Assembly (NCBI RefSeq): GCF_001887595.1
Contig: NZ_CP017480.1
Location: forward strand, 992,001-1,056,000
Length of the DNA: 64,000 nucleotides
From: Luteibacter rhizovicinus DSM 16549
Lineage (GTDB): Bacteria; Pseudomonadota; Gammaproteobacteria; Xanthomonadales; Rhodanobacteraceae
Reading direction: 5' to 3'
This document shows positions 26,459 to 33,433 of this stretch, piece after piece. A program made the translations under genes and the position numbers. The stretch's first letter is position 1. Each line of letters begins with the position of its first letter. Below the pieces are notes generated by a model. It did no database searches. It saw nothing but the letters and a program-made list of their open reading frames with translations, and had not been told where the DNA came from.

Positions 26459-26602
26459 GAGACCTTGGTGTCCACCCTCGAGGCGAGTTCCGCACAAGTG
26501 GAGCGGCCGTAGGCCAGATAAGTACACGGGCCGCGTTAGCGGCCTTTCCTTTACGGAACGCGGAGGACCTGTCTGAGCAGCGAGGGTGGGCACCAAGGTC
26601 TC
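26459..26602 (-). repeat. palindromic repeat element, copy B (inverted)
   Basis: A 144-bp element nearly identical to the reverse complement of copy A. Its ends (GAGACCTTGGTG side) differ from copy A (CCTTCGGTG side), but the two ends of each copy differ in concert, so each keeps its own terminal pairing. Between the copies, 26217-26458 holds nothing recognisable. Together they fill the 675-bp gap between the kinase and barrel-protein genes. Confidence 0.85.
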
Positions 26603-26683
26603 CTGCGCGAGACGCCCAAGCGTACGCAGCGACAGCGACGGCGAAGCCGAGCCGCCCCCGTCCCGAAAACGCGCGGAGAACGG

Positions 26684-27358
26684 TTAAAAAGCGAGGTTCA
26701 GGCCGAGCGTGGCCCAATGCGACACCGGCAACGCATGTTCACGCTCACGCCCGACGACGAAGTCGACGCTGTTGCCGTCATCCTTGCCGAAGTAGTAACG
26801 CACGCCAGCCTGCGTGGTCTGCGACAGGCGTGACGCCCACAGTCGCTCCGCAAGCAACGCGACTTCCTTCGTGACGGCGAACTCGAAGCCGATACCTGCC
26901 AGGCGATGCCAGGCACCCTGCTCCGCCCGCGTCATGCCGAGATTGACGTTCGCCATCAGGCGGCGCTCGTCGTCGATACCGAAATTGCTCGCGGCGTATA
27001 CGTTGGAGCCGATGCGGTGGCCATTCTGCAGCGTTGTGTCGGTGGCGACGGCGAGGCCGATGCCGGCGTCGTCGCCATTGCGGATCTGCCACTTGATCGA
27101 GGGATTCTGCAGGTTGTATCCCGGATGGGACTGACCGCCGAGACCGAGACCGAATTCCACCGGACCGACACCGCAGGCGGGCACCGTCCATGCGGTGTGC
27201 GTGCCGCCACGAAATACCTGCAGCCAGCTTTCCAGCTGGCAACGACCGGGTGTCGCGGTGGAGGCATCATCGACGAGATAGCTGCCGCCGGAAGCCAGCA
27301 ACGGCGAGGTGACCAGGACGAGGATCGTCCCGACAAGGAAAAGGAGCATGTTGCGCAT
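26684..27358 (-). CDS. putative outer-membrane beta-barrel protein
   Basis: A 224-residue protein with a signal peptide (MLLFLVGTILVLVTSPLLAS). Alternating amphipathic strands follow, for example GVGPVEFGLGLGGQSH, AGVRYYFGKDDGNSVDFVVG and a C-terminal ATLGLNLAF ending in Phe as outer-membrane proteins do. Two cysteines near the N-terminus (about 39 and 62) may form a disulfide. No family is recognised. The upstream side holds a strong palindrome at 27421-27447. Confidence 0.75.
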   Translation of the reverse strand: MRNMLLFLVGTILVLVTSPLLASGGSYLVDDASTATPGRCQLESWLQVFRGGTHTAWTVPACGVGPVEFGLGLGGQSHPGYNLQNPSIKWQIRNGDDAGIGLAVATDTTLQNGHRIGSNVYAASNFGIDDERRLMANVNLGMTRAEQGAWHRLAGIGFEFAVTKEVALLAERLWASRLSQTTQAGVRYYFGKDDGNSVDFVVGREREHALPVSHWATLGLNLAF

Positions 27359-27420
27359 GGTGCATACCTCCCTGCCGAACGCTGCGGCCAGGGTAGAGGG
27401 AGGCGGGTCACGGAGTGACC

Positions 27421-27447
27421 GGCCGGTGGCCAGACTGGCTACCGGCC
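27421..27447. repeat. 27-bp near-perfect palindrome
   Basis: GGCCGGTGGCCAG and CTGGCTACCGGCC pair over 13 bp with one G-T mismatch and a 1-nt centre. It lies between bufC2 (minus strand, ends at 27591) and the barrel-protein start. It could end bufC2 transcription, although no T tract follows. The remaining 27359-27590 shows no gene. Confidence 0.6.
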
Positions 27448-27590
27448 GCGAAACACGAACGGAGAGCCCACTAGCGGCGTCGAAACGGGTGCCTGGGGTC
27501 GTCGTCCATCGTGGTCTCGCAGAGCTTGAAGTGTGCGGATTGTCGGTGCGTCCGCGGGACGGGTCAACCTTTTTGGTCGCCCCGGCCGGC

Positions 27591-28334
27591 TTATCCCTGG
27601 CGCAGGCGCAGGATCAATCCATCCGCCACCCAGGTGCGCAGCAAGGCTCCCGCTTCGGCGGCGACGGACGTCGGTCCGTGCCGTCGAACGAGCAAGGCGC
27701 AGATCTCGCCGAACGTCGCGCCGGCCAGGGCCAGATCCAGACAGGCGCATTCATGGGCGTCCATGCTGGCGAATTGGGGGGAAAGGCCTCGACGCCAGAC
27801 GCGCACGCCGTTTTCGCCTTGGTCGTCGGGCCGCATGGGGGCCGGTGGCATGGTCTCGTCGGCCAGCGCTTTCCAGATCGCCACCGCATGGCTGCGCATC
27901 GAACGAAACCGCAGGGTCGGGACAAACACGAACTCGACGGCATCCCAGTCGTCGGCGGTGAGCATGGCGGGATCGATCGCCTCGGCATCGGGGCCACTGA
28001 ACGCGTCGCGCAGCGCACTATCCAGCCACGCGAGCTCGCTCACATCGGGATCGTCCGGATAGTCTGCCTCGAGCATGTCGGGGAAGAGCCGACCGTAAGC
28101 GTCGAGTGTCCACGACGACGGCGCGTGGCTGTCGACGTAGCGGCCGGCGGCGGCGTCGAAGTCGTCGTCGCCCAGCCACAGACGCGTTTTCGCATAGGTA
28201 TCGCGCAGCGCCGTCACCAGCTGCCCACGATAGTTGTTGGCGTAGACGCGCATGCCCCGCGCCTCGAAGTCATCCGGATGACCGCCGCCGGTCACGGCGC
28301 TCGCAAAGCGACGTTGCAACGCGTCGAGGTTCAT
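27591..28334 (-). CDS. bufC2: BufC2, DUF2063 partner of the bufferin maturase
   Basis: A 247-residue DUF2063 protein with the family start (ALQRRFASAVTGG ... RMRVYANNYRGQLVTALRDTY). Despite the old name 'DNA-binding domain', these proteins accompany DUF692 (MNIO) enzymes and deliver the precursor peptide for modification. Its start overlaps bufB2 by 4 bp (ATGA), so the two are translationally coupled. It is the last gene of the second bufferin cluster. Residues 150-180 differ substantially from BufC1, consistent with serving a different precursor. Confidence 0.88.
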   Translation of the reverse strand: MNLDALQRRFASAVTGGGHPDDFEARGMRVYANNYRGQLVTALRDTYAKTRLWLGDDDFDAAAGRYVDSHAPSSWTLDAYGRLFPDMLEADYPDDPDVSELAWLDSALRDAFSGPDAEAIDPAMLTADDWDAVEFVFVPTLRFRSMRSHAVAIWKALADETMPPAPMRPDDQGENGVRVWRRGLSPQFASMDAHECACLDLALAGATFGEICALLVRRHGPTSVAAEAGALLRTWVADGLILRLRQG

Positions 28335-29173
28335 GCGGCGCGGGATGCAACAGCGGTGGCGATGTCGCGAGCCTGCTGCAGCTCGTCGAGGAGATCGCCG
28401 AGCGGTGGAAAGTGGTCGTCGCGCTCGATCATGGTGGCGACCGGACCGAGTCGCGACGCGAATCGCGCGTACAGTTTCCAGACCGGGGCGGGCACGGGTG
28501 CATCGTGGGTGTCGATCAACATGTCGCGACCCTGGCTGTGCCCGGCCAGATGCACCTGGCGAACGCGATCCAGCGGAAGGCCTTCCAGCCAGTCATCGGG
28601 GTTCAGGCCATGATTCGTGGCGCTGACGTAGATGTTGTTGACGTCGAGCAACAGATAGCAGCCCGTGCGTTCGCACAGCGCCGCAAGGAACGACGCCTCG
28701 GTCATCATCGCATCCGCGAAGGCGAGATAGGTCGAGGGATTCTCCAGCACCAGCGCACGACCGAGCACGTCCTGCGCGATCGACACGTTCGCCGCCAGTA
28801 CGTCGAGGGCTTCTTCCGTATACGGAAGCGGCAGGAGATCATGGGACTGGAAGCCGTCGATGCCTGTCCAGCTGACATGATCGGATATCCATAACGGATC
28901 GACCCGACGCGCCAGCGCACGCAGGCGGCGAAGATAACCAGCGTCGACCTCGTCGACCGAGCCGAGGTTCATCGACACGCCGTGCAGGGCGACGGGATAG
29001 CGCTCGCGAACACGGTCGATGATGTCGAGCGGACGACCGCCGTCGACCATGAAGTTCTCCGACACCACTTCGACGAAGTCCACCGGCTGTTGTGTCGCCA
29101 GGAACTCGTCGTAGTGCGGAACGCGCAGGCCCAGACCGAAACCATGGAGCGCAGGAAGCGATTTAGCAGGCAT
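28331..29173 (-). CDS. bufB2: BufB2, MNIO-family (DUF692) bufferin maturase
   Basis: A 280-residue TIM-barrel enzyme of the multinuclear non-heme iron oxidative (MNIO, DUF692) family. Metal-ligand motifs are intact: LHGVSMNLGS, SDHVSW, ENPSTYL, DVNNIYVS, VHLAGHS, DTHDAPV and IERDDHFPP. Characterised relatives use an iron cluster and O2 to convert precursor cysteines into 5-thiooxazole, which binds copper. The ATG at 29173 is chosen over 29266, which would overlap bufA2. It is 50 bp after bufA2, with an intercistronic hairpin between, and overlaps bufC2 by 4 bp. Confidence 0.92.
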   Translation of the reverse strand: MPAKSLPALHGFGLGLRVPHYDEFLATQQPVDFVEVVSENFMVDGGRPLDIIDRVRERYPVALHGVSMNLGSVDEVDAGYLRRLRALARRVDPLWISDHVSWTGIDGFQSHDLLPLPYTEEALDVLAANVSIAQDVLGRALVLENPSTYLAFADAMMTEASFLAALCERTGCYLLLDVNNIYVSATNHGLNPDDWLEGLPLDRVRQVHLAGHSQGRDMLIDTHDAPVPAPVWKLYARFASRLGPVATMIERDDHFPPLGDLLDELQQARDIATAVASRAA

Positions 29174-29190
29174 GGCGTACTCCGGGAAGG

Positions 29191-29214
29191 GCCCGGTCGA
29201 CGATGCGACCGGGC
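29191..29214 (-). terminator. intercistronic hairpin between bufA2 and bufB2
   Basis: GCCCGGTCG-ACGATG-CGACCGGGC is a perfect 9-bp stem between the precursor and its maturase, with no T tract. It may act as a leaky terminator or a 3' stabiliser that keeps precursor mRNA in excess over enzyme mRNA. Confidence 0.5.
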
Positions 29215-29223
29215 GAGGTGTCT

Positions 29224-29493
29224 TTACTGTGCCGGCGGCGTGGTGCTGCCACCCTGGGCCGAGCATTCCTTCATCGAAACCGCCTTGAAGCCCTGGCCCT
29301 TGCAGTCGTTCTGGCCCTTGCAGGCGTGGTTGCCGGACTTGCAGTCCGAGGTGCCTTTACAGGTATTGATGCCGTAGCAATGCACCGTCTTGCCGGCAGC
29401 CTGGTCGGCGGCCTGTGCCGGGACGGAGATCGCCGCGGCGGAGACGGCAAAGAGGGCAGCGGCAGCGGCGATGCTATGGGTGGCGGTATGCAT
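29224..29493 (-). CDS. bufA2: BufA2-type bufferin precursor (six-cysteine)
   Basis: An 89-residue precursor. A Sec signal peptide of about 28 residues (ends SVPAQA) is followed by a Cys/Lys/Gly-rich core with cysteines at 39, 45, 51, 58, 64 and 77 in repeats like CYGINTCKG, CKSGNHACKG and CKGQGF. This matches BufA2-family periplasmic metallophores, RiPPs whose Cys side chains are oxidised by the MNIO partner before export. A GTAACC-N16-CGAA promoter lies 46-71 bp upstream of the start codon. The expected role is buffering copper in the periplasm. Confidence 0.9.
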   Translation of the reverse strand: MHTATHSIAAAAALFAVSAAAISVPAQAADQAAGKTVHCYGINTCKGTSDCKSGNHACKGQNDCKGQGFKAVSMKECSAQGGSTTPPAQ

Positions 29494-29538
29494 GGTCGTT
29501 CTCCGGGGGTTGAGGTTTGCCGAAGTGGCATGAATGGA

Positions 29539-29564
29539 TTCGCGCCAGTGACGCCATGGGTTAC
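29539..29564 (-). promoter_or_regulatory. SigF-type ECF promoter of bufA2
   Basis: On the minus strand it reads GTAACC, 16 nt, CGAAT. The sequence and spacing match the promoters before bufA1 and the sigma gene, and the known Caulobacter SigF consensus. It gives the second cluster its own start instead of relying on read-through from doxX. Confidence 0.88.
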
Positions 29565-29583
29565 ACGACGGCGCGATTTATTT

Positions 29584-30054
29584 TCAGTGCAGGCCGATGG
29601 CACGATCGACCGACAGGCGGCCACCGCCACGGGCGATGAGGTACAGCAGGATCGCCGCCCAGGACAAATGCGTCGGCCACGCATCGGGATAGACGAAGAT
29701 CTCGATGATCGTCGTCATGCCGAGCAGGACAAAGGCCGACAAGCGCGTTGCGAGACCGAGCACGAGCAACACCGGTACGAACGTCTCGAGGTAGGCGGAC
29801 ATGTGCGCCGCGATCTCCGGTGGCACGAGCGGTAGCTTGTACTCGGTTCGGAACAGTTCGTACGTGCCGTCGGTGATCGTGAGGAAACCCTCCACCTTGG
29901 TCCGGCCCGACTGAAAGAAGATCGCAGCGATGGAGAGTCGTGCCACCAGAGCGAGGAACGAATGACCCACGAGTGCGCCGACGCGATCCGCCAACGCGTT
30001 CCAGCGCGAGATGAGCGTGGGACGACTGGCAAGGGGCTGGGTGAGCAAGTCCAT
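29584..30054 (-). CDS. bufD: DoxX-family membrane protein of the bufferin cluster
   Basis: A 156-residue protein with four hydrophobic helices and the DoxX pattern (RLSIAAIFFQSGRTKVEGF ... LETFVPVLLVLGLATRLSAF). It is the last gene of the first cluster, 10 bp after bufC1. DoxX proteins commonly end bufferin operons (BufD); a role in quinone-linked electron supply or handling of the product has been suggested but is unproven. The ATG at 30054 is preferred over an upstream frame that overlaps bufC1. Confidence 0.85.
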   Translation of the reverse strand: MDLLTQPLASRPTLISRWNALADRVGALVGHSFLALVARLSIAAIFFQSGRTKVEGFLTITDGTYELFRTEYKLPLVPPEIAAHMSAYLETFVPVLLVLGLATRLSAFVLLGMTTIIEIFVYPDAWPTHLSWAAILLYLIARGGGRLSVDRAIGLH

Positions 30055-30064
30055 GGTGAATCCT

Positions 30065-30796
30065 TCAGGGTGCGAATGCGCCAACCTGTAACAGGCTGGC
30101 CAGGTTGAGATCGATAGGAGCATCGGGATGCACGGTGAGCGTCGACAACGCCGCGTCGGCCAGCGAAGCGCCGGCGCCGATGGCTTCGAGGAGACGCAAG
30201 GTCGACGCGCTCACCGGCGTCACGACCACCTCGAGATCGGCCCGGGTGACGACAGCGCACTCGGCTTGCCACACGAGGTCGTCGCTCACGGCGACGCCGG
30301 CCCGACTGGCCTGCCAGATCGTCACGGCCGGTGTGGCGGCGGCAAACAGGCGCGTCGCAGGATGCAACTGCAGCCGGCGTGCACCGAGGGCATCCGGATC
30401 CAGGCCGGTGAGGCCTTCCGTGCGAAGGAAGCCGACATCGGCAGCGACGAGACTTTCCAGCGCCAGGCGGTCAAGACGCGCGACGTCCGCCAGGTACGGC
30501 AGCCCGGCGGCCGGCGGAAAGGCCTCGATGAATTCGGCAAAGTCGTCGCCGTAGACAAACAGGCGTGCATCCCGTGGCGGGGACTGTGCGACATGGATCG
30601 CGGCGGCGGCACGAAACCAGTCGCGCCCGACCAGGCAAACCACGGCGGGGTAATTGGCTTCCAGCGCATCCAGGCAGGCACGCATCGCCGTATTGCGGTA
30701 GATCGCGAAAGCGGCCTGCCCGGCGAGCGAAAAGGAACCCGCATCGTCGTGGAGCGCCTCCGCGAAATCGTCCTGAAAGCGCGCAAGCGTGGTCAT
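30065..30796 (-). CDS. bufC1: BufC1, DUF2063 partner of the bufferin maturase
   Basis: A 243-residue DUF2063 protein (LARFQDDFAEALHDD ... AIYRNTAMRACLDALEANYP). It is a diverged paralogue of the bufC2 product about 2.4 kb away. Its start overlaps the bufB1 stop by 4 bp, as in the second cluster. It is thought to bind the precursor leader and present the core to BufB. The first 48 codons of the longer open frame lie inside bufB1 and are not used. Confidence 0.88.
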   Translation of the reverse strand: MTTLARFQDDFAEALHDDAGSFSLAGQAAFAIYRNTAMRACLDALEANYPAVVCLVGRDWFRAAAAIHVAQSPPRDARLFVYGDDFAEFIEAFPPAAGLPYLADVARLDRLALESLVAADVGFLRTEGLTGLDPDALGARRLQLHPATRLFAAATPAVTIWQASRAGVAVSDDLVWQAECAVVTRADLEVVVTPVSASTLRLLEAIGAGASLADAALSTLTVHPDAPIDLNLASLLQVGAFAP

Positions 30797-31620
30797 GCCG
30801 CCACCGCTTCGTTCGTCAGCAAGACATTCGCGCGCTGACGTTCGGCGAGAAGGACCGGGAATACGGGCACCTCGCCGTCGCGCTCGATGAGCGTCGGCCG
30901 CGCACCGCCACGCGACAGCACGTGACGATAGAGCAACCACACCGGATCGGCGATCGGTGCATCGTGCGAGTCGATGAGAAGCGTGGTGTCGGTCTCGTCC
31001 ACGGCATGGCCGGCGAGATGGATTTCTGTCACGGCGTGCAGCGGGAACGCATCCAGATAGTCGAGCGGATCGCTGCGCAGGTTGTGCGCGCTGACGTAGA
31101 CATTGTTGATATCGAGCAGCAGGCCGCAGCCACTGCGCCGAACCAGTTCGGCGAGGAAATCCGTCTCGCTCCAGTCATGCCCGTCCAGGACCAGGTAATG
31201 CGAGGGATTCTCCAGCGAGATCTGCCGTCCCAGCCGCTCCTGGGTATGCATGACGTTGCGGACGAGATGTTCGAGCGCCTCGTGGGTTCGCGGAAAAGGC
31301 AACAGATCCGGCACATATCGGCCCGCCCAAGTCGACCAGGCCAGATGCTCGGACACGAGTCCGGGCTGCACCCGGTCGATGAGGCGCCTCAGGCGCTGCA
31401 GCTGCACGGCGTCGGGCAGTGCAGCGGCAGCGAGCGAGAGCGACACCCCGTGCAGGGAAAGCGGAAAGCGATCGGCAAGGGCGTCGAGCATCGCCAGTCG
31501 CGGACCACCGTCGACCATGTAGTTTTCCGGGTGGACCTCAAGCCACAGATCCGTCGGCGCCGAGCGAACGGCATCGTCGAAATGCTGCGGCTTGAAGCCG
31601 ATGCCGGCGAGGGGCGCCAT
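30793..31620 (-). CDS. bufB1: BufB1, MNIO-family (DUF692) bufferin maturase
   Basis: A 275-residue MNIO enzyme paralogous to BufB2. The same ligand motifs are seen: LHGVSLSLAA, SEHLAW, ENPSHYL, DINNVYVSAHN, IHLAGHAVDE, DSHDAPI and LIERDGEVP. It should install thiooxazoles in BufA1 using iron and O2 in the cytosol before Sec export. It starts 14 bp after bufA1 and is coupled to bufC1. A GTG two codons upstream (31626) is a possible alternative start. Confidence 0.92.
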   Translation of the reverse strand: MAPLAGIGFKPQHFDDAVRSAPTDLWLEVHPENYMVDGGPRLAMLDALADRFPLSLHGVSLSLAAAALPDAVQLQRLRRLIDRVQPGLVSEHLAWSTWAGRYVPDLLPFPRTHEALEHLVRNVMHTQERLGRQISLENPSHYLVLDGHDWSETDFLAELVRRSGCGLLLDINNVYVSAHNLRSDPLDYLDAFPLHAVTEIHLAGHAVDETDTTLLIDSHDAPIADPVWLLYRHVLSRGGARPTLIERDGEVPVFPVLLAERQRANVLLTNEAVAA

Positions 31621-31634
31621 GCTCACGAGACGGC

Positions 31635-31916
31635 TCAGCCGACCTTGGTCAACGAACCATGGCCCTTGGGCGTCTGGATCGCGGTGCAGGTACCGGCAGG
31701 TACGTTCTTCCACGCGTTCTTCTGGTAATCCGCCTTCGCCGTGCCAGCGCAGGTGGTGCCCGGGCCGGCGGCGCAGTCGTTCTGGCCGGCCTTGGCGACG
31801 CCCCAGCATTTCTCGACGGCCGCTTTCGGCGCATCCTTCTGGGCGTCGGCATGCGCGACACCGGCGACCAGAGTGGCGAGACTGAAGGCGAGCGAGGCAA
31901 CGTGACGATGGTTCAT
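31635..31916 (-). CDS. bufA1: BufA1-type bufferin precursor (DUF2282, four-cysteine)
   Basis: A 93-residue DUF2282 protein. The signal peptide ends near AHA (about 23). The core has four cysteines at 37, 48, 56 and 77 in the hallmark arrangement [29 protein letters not shown] and VPAGTC. In characterised BufA1 the two inner Cys become thiooxazoles and the outer pair a disulfide, creating a copper-binding peptide. The ATG at 31916 follows AAAGGAG. The promoter GTAACC-N16-CGAA is 53-78 bp upstream. Confidence 0.94.
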   Translation of the reverse strand: MNHRHVASLAFSLATLVAGVAHADAQKDAPKAAVEKCWGVAKAGQNDCAAGPGTTCAGTAKADYQKNAWKNVPAGTCTAIQTPKGHGSLTKVG

Positions 31917-31968
31917 GGGAACTCCTTTCGGGGGAGGGACGGACACGATGTCCGGCTTCACGAAGGAG

Positions 31969-31994
31969 TTCGCGCACACGGTCCTATCGGTTAC
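31969..31994 (-). promoter_or_regulatory. SigF-type ECF promoter of the bufA1 operon
   Basis: On the minus strand it reads GTAACC, 16 nt, CGAA. It is back to back with the sigma gene's identical promoter; the two -35 elements are 31 bp apart. This fits the known Caulobacter SigF promoter form. Confidence 0.9.
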
Positions 31995-32025
31995 ACGTCA
32001 CCCGTTTCTTTTTTTTCGCGACGGT

Positions 32026-32051
32026 GTAACCGGATGCCTCGCACGAACGAA
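32026..32051 (+). promoter_or_regulatory. SigF-type ECF promoter of sigF-nrsF (autoregulatory)
   Basis: GTAACC at 32026-32031, 16 nt, then CGAA at 32048-32051. It places a transcription start near 32058, well ahead of the chosen sigF start at 32122, and supports autoregulation. Confidence 0.88.
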
Positions 32052-32121
32052 CTACTGACACATGGCCCCCACGACCTCATCGCCCGGCTCGGGCCGCCGC
32101 TCTTGCGATCGTGAGGCCGAC

Positions 32122-32739
32122 ATGGCTATATCGCTGTCCATGAGCAGCCCCGCATTCACGGCGACATCTCCCACGGATCGGGCCACTGACGGGCTGTCGG
32201 CCACCGAGATCGAGCTGCGCGAGCGTTTCGTCCGCGGACTGGCGGGCGATGCCACGCAGTACCGCCACTTTCTCGACCGTCTCGGCGCTCATTTGCGTGC
32301 CTACCTGCGCCGGCGTCTGCCGCGCGCGCAGGCAGACGTCGAAGACATCCTCCAGGAGACCCTGCTCGCCGTGCACAACGCGCGCCACACCTACCGGGAC
32401 GACCAGCCACTCACCGCCTGGGTGCATGCGATCGCGCGCTACAAGTTGATGGACTTTTTCCGTGCCCACGCGCGACGCGAGGCGCTTCACGAACCCTTCG
32501 AGGATGATGGCAGCCTGTTCGTCCAGTCCGATGTGGAACCGGCCGACGCGCGCCGCGACGTCGGTCGTTTGCTCGAAGCCCTGCCGGACCGGCATCGCCT
32601 CCCCATCGTCTTCGTCAAACTGCAAGGGTTGTCGGTGGCCGAAGCCGCGCAACGTTGCGGCATCTCCGAATCCGCGGTGAAGGTAGGCGTGCATCGCGGC
32701 CTGAAGGCCCTCGCGGCCCGACTCCGAGGCAGCGCATGA
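32122..32739 (+). CDS. sigF: ECF sigma factor, SigF-like
   Basis: A 205-residue ECF sigma factor. Region 2 is ERFVRGLAGDATQYRHFLDR ... AQADVEDILQETLLAVH, with promoter-melting residues around TYRDDQPLTAWVHAIARYKL. Region 4 is ALPDRHRLPIVFVKLQGLSV through ESAVKVGVHRGLKAL. Its neighbours, NrsF and bufferin genes, identify it with the Caulobacter SigF group, which responds to heavy metals. GTGAGG 6-11 bp before 32122 favours that start over 32062, which lies almost at the predicted transcription start. The stop overlaps nrsF by 4 bp. Confidence 0.92.
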   Translation: MAISLSMSSPAFTATSPTDRATDGLSATEIELRERFVRGLAGDATQYRHFLDRLGAHLRAYLRRRLPRAQADVEDILQETLLAVHNARHTYRDDQPLTAWVHAIARYKLMDFFRAHARREALHEPFEDDGSLFVQSDVEPADARRDVGRLLEALPDRHRLPIVFVKLQGLSVAEAAQRCGISESAVKVGVHRGLKALAARLRGSA

Positions 32740-33377
32740 AGACCGACGATTTCATCGCCATGCTGGCGAACGAGGCGCCGCCGGTGGATCGCCGGGCACC
32801 GGGCCGTCGATTCGCACTGGCCCTGCTGATCGGCTTTGCCGCGGCCACCCTGCTCATGGCCGCCGGGCTGGGGCTGCGACCGGATATAGCTACCGCGATA
32901 CACCTGCCGATGTTCTGGATGCGCCTGGGCTTCGCCGCGTGCATCGGCGCCGCTGCGTTGTTGCTCACGCTGCGACTGTCGCGCCCAGGCGTTCGCATCG
33001 GCGCACGCTGGGCGGGGCTGGCGGCACCCGTCGCCGCGGGCTGGGCCGGGATGGCGGTCGTGCTCGCCCAGGCACCCGCCGGTGCCCGCCTGCCCCTGCT
33101 GCTCGGCCATACCTGGCACGTCTGCGCCATCCTGATCGCCGTGCTCTCGACGCCGACCTTCCTGGCCATGCTCTGGGCCGTGCGCGGCATGGCACCGGTA
33201 CGGCCCCGCGTTACCGGTGCCGCCGTGGGGATGCTCGCTGGCGCGACAGCCACCGTGGCCTATTGCCTGCACTGCCCCGAGATGTCGCCGGCCTTCTGGT
33301 CGACCTGGTATCTGCTCGGCATGGCCATCCCCGCCGCCGTCGGCGCCTTGATCGGCCCTCGCGTTTTCCGTTGGTAG
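32736..33377 (+). CDS. nrsF: NrsF-type (DUF1109) transmembrane anti-sigma factor
   Basis: A 213-residue inner-membrane protein with six hydrophobic segments and a short cytosolic N-terminus (KTDDFIAMLANEAPPVDRR) typical of DUF1109. It should hold SigF inactive at the membrane. Cysteines occur at 69, 130, 177 and 180; Cys130 and Cys180 match in position the two Cys of Caulobacter NrsF needed to sense chromate and cadmium. It is coupled to sigF by an ATGA overlap. Confidence 0.92.
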   Translation: MKTDDFIAMLANEAPPVDRRAPGRRFALALLIGFAAATLLMAAGLGLRPDIATAIHLPMFWMRLGFAACIGAAALLLTLRLSRPGVRIGARWAGLAAPVAAGWAGMAVVLAQAPAGARLPLLLGHTWHVCAILIAVLSTPTFLAMLWAVRGMAPVRPRVTGAAVGMLAGATATVAYCLHCPEMSPAFWSTWYLLGMAIPAAVGALIGPRVFRW

Positions 33378-33433
33378 ACCACCGGCCACGCCGATTCTTT
33401 ACACTGCGCGCTTCGCTCACGGGTGCTTCGCGC

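Noticed and set aside
26032..26717. Several ORFs of 90-150 codons in the repeat region
   Set aside because: They consist of palindromic repeat sequence read in different frames and have no RBS or domain.
27439..27750. 103-codon minus-strand ORF beyond bufC2
   Set aside because: Overlaps bufC2 in another frame, is Arg-rich, and spans the palindrome at 27421-27447.
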